A DNA stretch of 64,000 bases, from contig NZ_MRCQ01000008.1 in assembly GCF_002304005.1 (NCBI RefSeq), positions 1 through 64,000 on the forward strand, in the 5' to 3' direction. The DNA comes from Flavobacterium sp. ACN6 (lineage in GTDB: Bacteria > Bacteroidota > Bacteroidia > Flavobacteriales > Flavobacteriaceae). The position numbers were made by a program, and so were the translations under genes. Below are positions 8,743 to 17,138 of the stretch, in pieces. The notes under the pieces are model-generated. The model was not told the origin of the DNA and did no database searches. It saw only the letters and a list, made by a program, of their open reading frames with translations. Numbering within the stretch: position 1 is the stretch's first letter; each line of letters begins with the position of its first letter.

Positions 8743-9963
8743 ATGAAAAACAAATTTTACAAACTGCTTTTTTTATTCGCATTATCTCTTTTTGCATTTT
8801 CGTGCAGTAACGACGATGACAATCATGACGATCATGATCACGAAGAAACTTCTGGCGAACACACCTTTGTTAGAATTTTACTTTCTGACGAAAAAACGAC
8901 TGAGTTAACGCTTTTTGATCCGTCAGAAAATAAAATCAGTTCTCTTACGGCTAAATTTCCAAAATCTGCTTTGTACACCACAGAATCTGGAAGATTTGCG
9001 GGAATTATTCACCGAGATAATAATTTCGTAGAAACTTTTGACAGCGGACTAGAACTGCACGGCGATCATATTGATGTTGATGATGTTCCGAAATTTGGTT
9101 TTTTGAACACAAGCGCGCAAAAACCAACACATTTTAAAAGTAAAATTGGTGAAATCCTGACTTTTAATGACGGAGACGGAACGCTTTCTGTTGGAAAAGA
9201 AGCTGATGTAAACAAATCTGGCGCAGCATTTAAAACGATAAACGCAGGATTATTGGCACATCACGGCGCTATGGCCACTTTTACAAACGGAACTTATGCG
9301 ATTACGGAGAAAGATAATTCGGTTGCAGGAACACTTCCTGAAAAAGTAAAAATTATCGACAATACAGGAAAAACACTTTTTGATGCTAAAATCGCAACAA
9401 AGGGAATTCACGGAAATGCTTCAGACGGTGTTTACGCTGTTTTTGGATCTGCAAGCGGTATTTTGGTTGTAGAAAGTAACGGAAACCAAAAATTAATCAA
9501 TCATCCAGAAGATTTTGGAACGGCTTGGTTTGGAAGTATTTTAGAAACGGCTTCTGCAGGAAAATTTATTGGATACACTGCTGCAAAAGGAGCTTATTTA
9601 ATTGATGTTGCTGCCAATACAGTAAAACCTATTATTCAAAGTACAGCGATTATGCAATGCAAAACAAGTTACGACCATAAAAAACTGGCTGTTCTTTTGC
9701 ATTCTGGAGAATTTAAACTTTACAACATCAATAGCTTACAAGTAGAAAAAGAAATTAAAGCAACCACTGAAACTGCAGCAGATGCAATATTAAAACCTCA
9801 AATTGCGGTAACAGATCGATTTGCTTACATCACGTCGCCAAGTACAGGAGAACTATTACAAGTAAATATTCCTACATCAGAAATCAAAAAGACAAAGGTT
9901 TCAAGCACGCCTTACATGATTACTGTAATTGGTTATGAAAACAGTGAAACTCACAGCCACTAA
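8743..9963 (+). CDS. AztD-like metal-binding lipoprotein (beta-propeller)
   Basis: A 406-residue lipoprotein (lipobox FAFSC, cysteine about residue 21) followed at once by a metal-binding string, NDDDNHDDHDHEE. The mature protein has repeats typical of a seven-bladed propeller. It carries HGDHIDV near residue 107 and LLAHHGAMATF near 168, which I associate with the periplasmic zinc metallochaperone AztD; the C-terminus ends in HSH. AztD normally delivers zinc to an AztABC ABC transporter. No such transporter is present in this window, and here the partner is a TonB receptor. The gene lies 51 bases after the receptor and is followed by a strong terminator, so it closes the locus. Zinc binding is a good inference; the exact route is unknown. 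Confidence 0.8.
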   Translation: MKNKFYKLLFLFALSLFAFSCSNDDDNHDDHDHEETSGEHTFVRILLSDEKTTELTLFDPSENKISSLTAKFPKSALYTTESGRFAGIIHRDNNFVETFDSGLELHGDHIDVDDVPKFGFLNTSAQKPTHFKSKIGEILTFNDGDGTLSVGKEADVNKSGAAFKTINAGLLAHHGAMATFTNGTYAITEKDNSVAGTLPEKVKIIDNTGKTLFDAKIATKGIHGNASDGVYAVFGSASGILVVESNGNQKLINHPEDFGTAWFGSILETASAGKFIGYTAAKGAYLIDVAANTVKPIIQSTAIMQCKTSYDHKKLAVLLHSGEFKLYNINSLQVEKEIKATTETAADAILKPQIAVTDRFAYITSPSTGELLQVNIPTSEIKKTKVSSTPYMITVIGYENSETHSH

Positions 9964-9989
9964 TTAGTTAAGATATAAACTAAATTACA

Positions 9990-10022
9990 AAGACCTCACA
10001 GTTTATAAAGCTGTGAGGTCTT
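9990..10022. terminator. Bidirectional terminator
   Basis: Hairpin with arms AAGACCTCACAG and CTGTGAGGTCTT around an 9-base loop, located between the convergent ends of the metal locus (9963) and the minus-strand gene ending at 10047. It can serve both. Confidence 0.75.
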
Positions 10023-10046
10023 AAAAAAAAACTCAAATTGGTTACA

Positions 10047-10526
10047 TTAATTTGGTTTATTTGGTGGTGCATTAACCTGCGTTACCTGCATACTTGTAAT
10101 TTTCCAAACGGCATTCTTCTTTTCGAAAACAGCTGTAATAAATTTACTATTGACAGTTCCTTTTTTAACCATTCCGCCTGGAACCGCATAATCTTCTTTT
10201 GCCGTCAATGTTTCCTTAATATGTGCAACCGCCGCATTTTCAGATAAAGTTTTAGAATCAATCCATTCGAATTTGACCGATGTTGGCTTGATGCAGCATT
10301 CGTTTATATGCGAAAACTGAGTAATTATTTCTTCTTTACCTTTCCAGTACATTCCTAAAAAATTGATCAAAATGGCGTCTTCACTAAATGCTTGAGAAAA
10401 AGATTTCATGTCATTTTTATTCCAATCTAGTTCTTGCTGCTGTATGATTTTTTGTAATGCTTCGCTATTTTGAGCGAAACCAATTGTTACGTTAAATAGC
10501 ACAAATAATAAATATAACTTTTTCAT
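10047..10526 (-). CDS. NTF2-like / DUF4440-type secreted protein
   Basis: A 159-residue protein with a signal peptide (MKKLYLLFVLFNVTIGFAQN) and an NTF2-like cone fold of the DUF4440/SnoaL type. The pattern is helix EALQKIIQQQELDWNKNDMKSF, then AFSEDAILINF, MYWKGKEEI and the closing strand AVWKITSMQV. Such proteins are often enzymes or binding proteins of unknown substrate. I took the ATG at 10526 because it begins the signal peptide; eleven more in-frame codons lie upstream. It stands alone between a terminator and a gap. A second NTF2-like gene lies at 23555. Confidence 0.75.
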   Translation of the reverse strand: MKKLYLLFVLFNVTIGFAQNSEALQKIIQQQELDWNKNDMKSFSQAFSEDAILINFLGMYWKGKEEIITQFSHINECCIKPTSVKFEWIDSKTLSENAAVAHIKETLTAKEDYAVPGGMVKKGTVNSKFITAVFEKKNAVWKITSMQVTQVNAPPNKPN

Positions 10527-10872
10527 TTTCAATATTTTAAATTGATTCACAACTATCAAATATACACTATTTTTATTTAAAAATCAGGTTAAAAAAAATC
10601 GGGGTTGGGAATCCATTTAACTCGTGATCTTGCTTCGGCAATAAATTGTAAAATCGAACTCTGCTCCAAACCTGATCTGGGCACTACAATTACGATAATA
10701 TTACCTTTATAAAGTTATTTCAACTATTTCTTCAAAGTTTATTCAAAACGGCTTCTTATATTTCGATATTTTTTATATTTTTCTGCTCAATTAATAAATT
10801 ATTGCCATTTACGTATTATACAGAATCTAAAATAGTTACCAAAAACAAATCCAACCTTAAAAACCTTAAATA
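10527..10872. other. Intergenic gap without a recognised feature
   Basis: This gap separates two divergent genes and must hold both promoters, but no clear TAnnTTTG element stands out. No frame, tRNA or palindrome of note was seen. Confidence 0.5.
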
Positions 10873-12453
10873 ATGACAAAAGCCATAAAATTGTGCTATT
10901 GTGTACTGCTTTTACATACTTTTTTTATTTGTAAAGCAGCAGACAAAATAGATAATGAAGAGATCAAAATGGATTTTTCTGTTTCTTTTGAAGATTCGCA
11001 GTCGCACTATGTAGAAGTTGTTTTAAACTTTGAAAATCTTCATTCCAAAAAAACCAATTTAATTCTTCCGGTTTGGACTCCAGGCTATTATTTGATTTTA
11101 AATACGCCAAGATATATTGTTGATTTTGAAGTTACCGATGATAAAAACCAAAAAATTAAATGGAAAAAATCGACCAAAAACAGCTGGGTAGTAGAAAATG
11201 GTGCAGCGTCAAAAATTAGTGTAAAATATCGAGTTTTTGCCAATAAAAAATCGGTTGCAGAATCTTATGTAGATTCAGAAAAGGCTTTTATAATGCCGAA
11301 CACCATTTTTATGCATGTCGAAAACAAGATCAATAATCCTGTTACGGTAACCTTGAATAAACCTTCAAAGTGGAGTAAAATTTCGACTGGATTAAAATGC
11401 ATCGATGAAACCAAAAACAGTTTCTACGCCAAAAATATTGATGTTTTTTACGATAGTCCAATTTACATTGGAAATCAAAAAACTATCGAATTTGAAAATG
11501 AAGGAAAAAAATATTCGCTGGGAGTAGCGACACCTCAAGGACTTGAGGAAGAGAAGTTTGTTGGCGACCTGAAAAAAATCATGAGTGCGACAACCTCAAT
11601 TATGAAGAAAGTGCCTTATGAAAATTACAGTTATATTATGATGGAAGCCGGCGGCGGCGGTTTGGAACACTGGAACTCGCAGGCCATTTTTACAAAAGGT
11701 TCTTTCGATTCAAAATCTCGAAAAGATTATCTGGATTTTATGAATTTTGTAACGCACGAATATTTTCATCTTTATAATGTAAAAGCAATTCGCCCTATAG
11801 AATTAGGTCCTTTTGATTATAATAAAGAAAACTATACTACGATGCTTTGGTTTTCTGAAGGTTTTACGGTTTATTATGAATATCTTATCATGGTAAAAGC
11901 AGGATTAATGGAAGGAAAAGATGCCTTACAATACCTTTCTGGTTCTATTAAAAAATATGAAAACGAAGAAGGATGCCGTCATATGTCTCTGGCACAATCC
12001 AGTTTTGATATTTGGTCAAACTTTTTCAATAATGAAAGCAACGCCAAACAGACTACGATTTCATATTACGACAAAGGGCCAACAATTGGTTTGCTTTTGG
12101 ATTTAGAAATTAGAAACAATACAGCCAATAAAAAATCGCTTGACGATGTTATGCGTTTTTTATACAATGAATATTTTGAGAAAAAAGAAAGAGGTTTTAC
12201 TGAAGATGAATTCTGGTCTGCTGCAAAAGAGATTTCGGGAAAATCATTAGAAGAATTAAAAACCTATGTTAATACAACACAAGAAATCGATTATCAAAAA
12301 TACCTTAAATACGGCGGTCTTCAAATTGATTTGACACCCTTAAAAACAGAAGCAAAAAACGATAAGTTTACGGAGAAAAACTATACAATAAGCGAGCTGC
12401 CAAAGGCGACAAAACTACAATTGGAAATTAGAAAGTCCATTTTTAATTTTTAA
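10873..12453 (+). CDS. M61 family metallopeptidase lacking the PDZ domain
   Basis: A 526-residue exported peptidase of the glycyl aminopeptidase family M61. An N-terminal beta domain (about 30-215, with LPVWTPGYYLI) precedes the thermolysin-like catalytic domain, which has HEYFH at residues 295-299 and the third zinc ligand in WFSEGFTVYYE. A helical region follows (to about 480). Usual family members continue into a C-terminal PDZ domain of about 100 residues. Here the protein enters the GGLQIDLTP stretch that normally opens it and ends 45 residues later, so the PDZ domain is missing or cut short. A terminator follows directly. The catalytic site looks intact. Confidence 0.88.
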   Translation: MTKAIKLCYCVLLLHTFFICKAADKIDNEEIKMDFSVSFEDSQSHYVEVVLNFENLHSKKTNLILPVWTPGYYLILNTPRYIVDFEVTDDKNQKIKWKKSTKNSWVVENGAASKISVKYRVFANKKSVAESYVDSEKAFIMPNTIFMHVENKINNPVTVTLNKPSKWSKISTGLKCIDETKNSFYAKNIDVFYDSPIYIGNQKTIEFENEGKKYSLGVATPQGLEEEKFVGDLKKIMSATTSIMKKVPYENYSYIMMEAGGGGLEHWNSQAIFTKGSFDSKSRKDYLDFMNFVTHEYFHLYNVKAIRPIELGPFDYNKENYTTMLWFSEGFTVYYEYLIMVKAGLMEGKDALQYLSGSIKKYENEEGCRHMSLAQSSFDIWSNFFNNESNAKQTTISYYDKGPTIGLLLDLEIRNNTANKKSLDDVMRFLYNEYFEKKERGFTEDEFWSAAKEISGKSLEELKTYVNTTQEIDYQKYLKYGGLQIDLTPLKTEAKNDKFTEKNYTISELPKATKLQLEIRKSIFNF

Positions 12454-12460
12454 AAGCAAT

Positions 12461-12492
12461 AAAAAAGGTTTGACTTTCGTCAAACCTTTTTT
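12461..12492. terminator. Bidirectional terminator
   Basis: Perfect 14-bp stem AAAAAAGGTTTGAC / GTCAAACCTTTTTT with a TTTC loop, between the convergent M61 gene and trxA. Confidence 0.9.
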
Positions 12493-12515
12493 ATATCAAT
12501 CGTAATCTTTTAAGA

Positions 12516-12833
12516 TTACAATAAAGCGTCTAAACTATCTGCGTAGGTTTGTTTAGGAGCTACTCCTACTTGTTTTCCTACTACTTCACCGTTATGAAAT
12601 ACCAAAACGGTTGGTATGTTACGCACACCATATTTTGCAGCAAATTCTTGGTTCGCATCTACATCTACTTTACCAACAACTACTTTACCAGCGTACTCGT
12701 CGCTTAATTGGTCAATGATTGGACCAACCATTCTACAAGGACCACACCATGCTGCCCAAAAGTCTACCATTACTGGTTTATCTGATTTTAAAACTACTTC
12801 ATCAAAAGTAGCATCTGTTATTGCTAATGCCAT
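12516..12833 (-). CDS. trxA: Thioredoxin
   Basis: A 105-residue cytosolic thioredoxin, the usual length. It carries the redox motif WCGPC (about residues 29-33), the cis-proline loop RNIPT and the buried aspartate in VDFWAAWCGP. It reduces protein disulfides using NADPH via thioredoxin reductase, which is not encoded nearby. There is no signal peptide. A Bacteroidota -7 element (TAAATTTG, minus strand, 12893-12886) lies about 55 bases before the ATG, and a strong terminator follows, so it is a single-gene unit. Confidence 0.97.
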   Translation of the reverse strand: MALAITDATFDEVVLKSDKPVMVDFWAAWCGPCRMVGPIIDQLSDEYAGKVVVGKVDVDANQEFAAKYGVRNIPTVLVFHNGEVVGKQVGVAPKQTYADSLDALL

Positions 12834-12885
12834 AATATATTAAGATTAAAATTATGTCTGAATGATTAACTTTCAAACTACAGTA

Positions 12886-12893
12886 CAAATTTA
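12886..12893 (-). promoter_or_regulatory. -7 element for trxA
   Basis: On the minus strand the bases read TAAATTTG, a full match to TAnnTTTG. No TTG lies at the standard 19-base spacing; a TTTG occurs 16 bases upstream. Confidence 0.5.
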
Positions 12894-13076
12894 AAAATTT
12901 AAAACAAATCAAACACGATTACTAAATTAGTTTTCATTATAAATGTATTGTCATTAATTATCAACTGTATACTCTTTTTTTATATCTCAATTTACGACAT
13001 ATTGGTTTGAAAACCAAACTAATAAAATGTTAATATTTTTTGTAGTATCTTTAATACTACCTAAGATTCAATTAAA

Positions 13077-15548
13077 ATGCAGCAAACTTTACTCCAAATA
13101 AAATCCTTTCTTCTATCTGATCCTTTTAAAAAATATGCCAAACGGTTTGGATTTTTTATTTTGGGGTTAATTGCAATACTTCTAATTGCCTGCGGTGGTT
13201 TGTCTATTTATTTCAATCAGAATAAAACCGAAATTATTGCAAAAGTCAACCATAAAATCAATGAAAACATTAACGGTAAATTCCATGTGACCGATTTCCA
13301 TTATAAATTTTTAACTGGTTTTCCGAATTTTACTTTGGCTTTAAAAGAAGTCGAAATAAAAGACAATCAATGGCAGAGTCATAAACATACTTTATTAAAA
13401 GCTAAGGAAATCGAGGCACGTTTGAACATTTGGAGTTTATTGCATAATGAAATCAACATTCATAAAATCCTGATTAACGATGCTCAGATTTACATTTATA
13501 AGGCTGAAAATGGTTATTCGAATGTGAACATCTTTAAACCTAAAAAAAAGAAAACCGCATCTAGCAATGAAAAACCGGAAACTACAATTGACGAAGTAAA
13601 CCTCAACAATGTTCATGTCATTATAGACAATCATCTGGGGCATAAATTGTTTGATTTTGATGTGGCGAGTTTAGATTCTAAAGTAGATTATGATGATGAC
13701 AACTGGCACACAAATTTGTTCCTAAAAACCAAAATTAACAGCCTCGCTTTTAATACGGTTCACGGAAGTTTTGCCAAAGAAAAAGTGCTTGAAGGAAATT
13801 TTGATATTTCATATTCTGAAGAACATCAAAAAATAAACATTAAAACCCAAAAACTTAAAATTGGTTCTGATGCTTTTGAAATCGCTGCTTTTTTCAATAT
13901 CGGAAAACAAAATTCACTTTTCGGAATCACTATCGAAACCAATATTTTATGGCGAAATGCTTCTAATTTATTGTCTGCCAATATTAGTTCGAAACTCGAT
14001 CAGTTTGATTTAAAAAAACCAATCGAAGTAAATTGCACTATCAATGGCGATCTTAATGCAGAAGGCGATCCTAAAATTGTGGTTCAGGCCGATATTCGAA
14101 ACAACGAACTTACAATTCCCGACGGGTTGTTTACCAATTGTTCTTTTAAAGGAATATTTACGAATAATTTTAAACCCGAAAAAGGTTTCAGCGATCCCAA
14201 TTCTGCTATTATTTTGACACATTTTAAAGCCGAATATGAAACTATTCCGCTTCAAATTTCGCAGGCTGTTATCAATAATCTCGAAAAACCAATTGCAACT
14301 GGAATTGTAAATGCCGATTTTGACATTTCAAAACTGAACGGAATGATGAATGAAAAAATTCTTCATTTTGAAAGCGGTCGTGCGAAAGCCAATTTAAGAT
14401 TTCAGTTTGACATTGTCGATTTATATATCAACAAACCTCGTTTTACAGGCGATGTCGATATTGACAATGCTACGTTTGATTATGTTCCGAAAAACATTCA
14501 TGCCGAAAAAACAGCGGTACAATTATCGTTTACGGAACAAGCGCTTTACATTAAAAAAATCGCTTACAAACACAAAAAGAACATCATTCGCATCGACGGA
14601 AAAATTGATAATTTCCTGAATCTGTATTACGACGCGCCCGAAAAAATGGTGGTAAACTGGAATATTTACTGTCCGTATATTGACGTGAAACAATTTTTAG
14701 GCATTTTGAAAAATTCTCCGTCTCAAAAAATCGCTCAGAAAAAACAAGTAAAAAAGGCGAACGTCAATTTTACGAATCAGCTCAAATTGGTTATAGAAAA
14801 ATGTACGGCGGTGATTAATCTTAAAGCCGATAAAATTACTTACGGCTCGCTTACAGCAACCAATACAAACGCAACATTGCAAATGCTGAATTCTAAATTA
14901 CTGCTCAAAAACGGAACACTGCAGACTTCTGGAGGCAGTATTACGTTTAACGGAGCGATTCAGCCAAGCGGCAACCAATATATTTTTAGTTCGACAGCGC
15001 AGGTAAACCGAGTAGATATTGCGAGTTTTTTAAGGTCTTTCAACAACTTCGGAATCAAATCTTTTAGTCCGAAAAACATTCGGGGCCGACTCAGCAGCAA
15101 CGCCAATGTTGTTGGATTGATGAGCAGTAATGGCGATTTGATTGTCAATTCTATGAAAGGAAAATTAGATTTTAATGTCAACCAAGGTGCCTTACTCAAC
15201 TTTGACCCTATTGTAAAAATAGGCAAGTTTGCTTTTCCGCGCCGCGATGTCGAAAATATTACGTTTAGCGATTTATCGGGTTCGCTTAATCTTCGCGGTG
15301 AACAAGTCGATATTAATAAACTAACCATAAGTTCGAATGTTTTAAACTTTGACATTGACGGAATTTATTCTTTTGGCCGAGGCACTAATCTCGCCCTTAC
15401 GATTCCGCTTCGAAATTCAAAAAACGACGCCAGTCTTGCTACCAAAGAAGAACGAAAAGCGGTTCGTGAACGTGGTATCGTACTGCATTTAATTGCTTAC
15501 GACAATGAAGGAAAAATGAAAATTAAGTGGGGAAAAAAGGATAAATAG
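13077..15548 (+). CDS. AsmA-family protein
   Basis: An 823-residue envelope protein of the AsmA/TamB-like group. One N-terminal membrane helix (about 22-44, FFILGLIAILLIACGGLSIYF) anchors a long periplasmic region. The start has the AsmA-type signature of an amphipathic beta strand followed by LKEVEIKDN and KAKEIEARLNIWSLL. The C-terminal part, from about 590, matches the AsmA C-terminal module (LKADKITYGSLTATN, LSGSLNLRGEQVDI). These proteins are thought to form lipid-carrying grooves between membranes and to affect outer-membrane assembly. A near-match -7 element TATCTTTA lies about 28 bases upstream. It stands alone before the defence island. Confidence 0.85.
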   Translation: MQQTLLQIKSFLLSDPFKKYAKRFGFFILGLIAILLIACGGLSIYFNQNKTEIIAKVNHKINENINGKFHVTDFHYKFLTGFPNFTLALKEVEIKDNQWQSHKHTLLKAKEIEARLNIWSLLHNEINIHKILINDAQIYIYKAENGYSNVNIFKPKKKKTASSNEKPETTIDEVNLNNVHVIIDNHLGHKLFDFDVASLDSKVDYDDDNWHTNLFLKTKINSLAFNTVHGSFAKEKVLEGNFDISYSEEHQKINIKTQKLKIGSDAFEIAAFFNIGKQNSLFGITIETNILWRNASNLLSANISSKLDQFDLKKPIEVNCTINGDLNAEGDPKIVVQADIRNNELTIPDGLFTNCSFKGIFTNNFKPEKGFSDPNSAIILTHFKAEYETIPLQISQAVINNLEKPIATGIVNADFDISKLNGMMNEKILHFESGRAKANLRFQFDIVDLYINKPRFTGDVDIDNATFDYVPKNIHAEKTAVQLSFTEQALYIKKIAYKHKKNIIRIDGKIDNFLNLYYDAPEKMVVNWNIYCPYIDVKQFLGILKNSPSQKIAQKKQVKKANVNFTNQLKLVIEKCTAVINLKADKITYGSLTATNTNATLQMLNSKLLLKNGTLQTSGGSITFNGAIQPSGNQYIFSSTAQVNRVDIASFLRSFNNFGIKSFSPKNIRGRLSSNANVVGLMSSNGDLIVNSMKGKLDFNVNQGALLNFDPIVKIGKFAFPRRDVENITFSDLSGSLNLRGEQVDINKLTISSNVLNFDIDGIYSFGRGTNLALTIPLRNSKNDASLATKEERKAVRERGIVLHLIAYDNEGKMKIKWGKKDK

Positions 15549-15650
15549 ACACTCTATTTGTAAGCCGAACAAAGATGATTTGGGCAAAAATATAATTCCC
15601 GATTTCGGATTATTATTTATAAATTGCACCTTATAATTTTAGCGAAAAAA

Positions 15651-16886
15651 ATGAAGGCAGCAGAAAAAACAAGTATTGAAAAATTCGACGATAAAAATCT
15701 TAAAATTAGAAATTTAGAAGAAGAAGACAATAAAAAAGCTGTTATAACTCATTATTTACATAATCTTCATAACGACGTAAAAAATCATTATGAAGAAGAA
15801 GCGCTGACTTATTTAAATGAAATTGCCGCGGAAAAAAATGGGAAAGAAAACAAAAACCTGTTTGCTGATCCTGCCGTAAAACAATTGAAATCTGAAGTAG
15901 AAAATGTTCCGTTTAAAACTTCTAAAAAGTCCGATTTTAAATTTATAGATTTATTTGCCGGAATTGGAGGTTTTAGAATTGCTTTGCAAAATATTGGCGG
16001 CGAATGTGTCTACACAAGCGAATGGAATCCTGATTCAAAAAAAACCTATCAAGCTAATTTTGGCGAATTTCCATTTGGTGACATTACCCAAAAGACCATT
16101 AAAAATTATATTCCAGACGATTTCCAAGTATTGTGTGCCGGTTTTCCGTGCCAGGCTTTCTCTATTGCCGGCAACAGAAAAGGTTTTCATGATACGCGAG
16201 GAACTTTGTTTTTTGATCTTGAAAAAATTATTGAAACAAAAAGACCGAAAGTGGTTTTCCTTGAAAATGTAAAAAATTTAGTTTCGCACGACAAAGGAAA
16301 TACGTTTAAGGTAATTTTAGAAATATTAGAAGAAAAACTAGGCTACAAAGCGTACACCAAAGTTTTAAATTCTTCTACGCACGCGAATGTTCCGCAAAAT
16401 AGAGAGCGAATTTTTATCATTGCATTTGACAAAGAGCAAGTGCCAAATCATGGCGATTTTAGATTTCCAGAGCCAATTCCTTTGACAAAAACAATCCACG
16501 ATATTTTAGAAAAAGGAAAACAAGCCGATAATCTTTATTATAAAAAAGACCACCAATATTACCCTGAATTAGAAAAAACTATTACTTCAAAAGATACAAT
16601 TTATCAATGGAGAAGAGTTTATGTAAGGGAAAATAAAAGTCAGGTTTGCCCAACCTTAACCGCAAACATGGGAACGGGAGGTCATAATGTACCGCTGATT
16701 TTAGATGATTACGGAATTCGAAAATTAACTCCAAAAGAGTGTTTTGCTTTTCAAGGATATCCAATGGAAAAATATATTCTGCCAAATATTGCCAATAGTA
16801 AATTGTACATGCAGGCAGGAAATTCTGTTACTACGCCGTTGATTGAGAGGATCAGTCAAGAAATTTTAAACGTTTTATTGCCATGA
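15651..16886 (+). CDS. DNA (cytosine-5) methyltransferase
   Basis: A 411-residue C5 methyltransferase with the family's ordered motifs: DLFAGIGGF (I, about 100-108), GFPCQAFSIAG (IV, catalytic cysteine near 167), FLENVKNL (VI), NVPQNRERIF (VIII), and LTPKECFAFQGYP and MQAGNSVTTPLI (IX-X). A charged 95-residue N-terminal extension precedes motif I. The ATG at 15651 is chosen over an upstream in-frame TTG at 15624. The variable target-recognition region (about 270-330) does not reveal the site. The stop overlaps the start of a truncated frame by four bases (ATGA), the arrangement expected for a restriction-modification pair. An McrBC-like pair follows. It is now probably an orphan or an anti-self mark; that is inference. 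Confidence 0.95.
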   Translation: MKAAEKTSIEKFDDKNLKIRNLEEEDNKKAVITHYLHNLHNDVKNHYEEEALTYLNEIAAEKNGKENKNLFADPAVKQLKSEVENVPFKTSKKSDFKFIDLFAGIGGFRIALQNIGGECVYTSEWNPDSKKTYQANFGEFPFGDITQKTIKNYIPDDFQVLCAGFPCQAFSIAGNRKGFHDTRGTLFFDLEKIIETKRPKVVFLENVKNLVSHDKGNTFKVILEILEEKLGYKAYTKVLNSSTHANVPQNRERIFIIAFDKEQVPNHGDFRFPEPIPLTKTIHDILEKGKQADNLYYKKDHQYYPELEKTITSKDTIYQWRRVYVRENKSQVCPTLTANMGTGGHNVPLILDDYGIRKLTPKECFAFQGYPMEKYILPNIANSKLYMQAGNSVTTPLIERISQEILNVLLP

Positions 16887-17038
16887 GTATTTGGGAACAA
16901 TTTCCCATTGAACAAAGAAACGAGTATGTAAAGTTTTTACAGGTTTACGGAGCATTATCTAATTTGTTTCGTCAAAAACAAGGGGATTTAATACAGAATT
17001 ATTTTTTAAGATTTCAAAATAAATTCTTACTTTTTTAA
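16883..17038 (+). pseudogene. Stump of a probable restriction endonuclease gene
   Basis: The frame starts in an ATGA overlap with the methyltransferase stop and codes for 51 residues beginning MSIWEQFPIEQRNEYVKFLQ. The first 35 residues look like a real, well-folded start. From memory they resemble N-termini of type II restriction enzymes coded next to C5 methyltransferases. After about residue 36 the sequence becomes low-complexity (IQNYFLRFQNKFLLF) and stops. The next gene begins 100 bases on and is unrelated. I read it as a 5' remnant left when the rest of the gene was deleted or replaced by the McrBC-like pair. A genuine short protein cannot be excluded. Confidence 0.5.
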
Positions 17039-17138
17039 AAATGTAAGTATCTTAAACTATATATTTACATTTCTCTGGCAGGCGATCTCCAGAAGCTTTA
17101 TAGTTAAGTTTGAATTTTAAAAATAAAACAAATATTTA

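Noticed and set aside
16883..17038. Small DNA-mimic or control protein of the R-M system
   Set aside because: No HTH as in C proteins and the second half is low-complexity; a truncated restriction enzyme explains it better.
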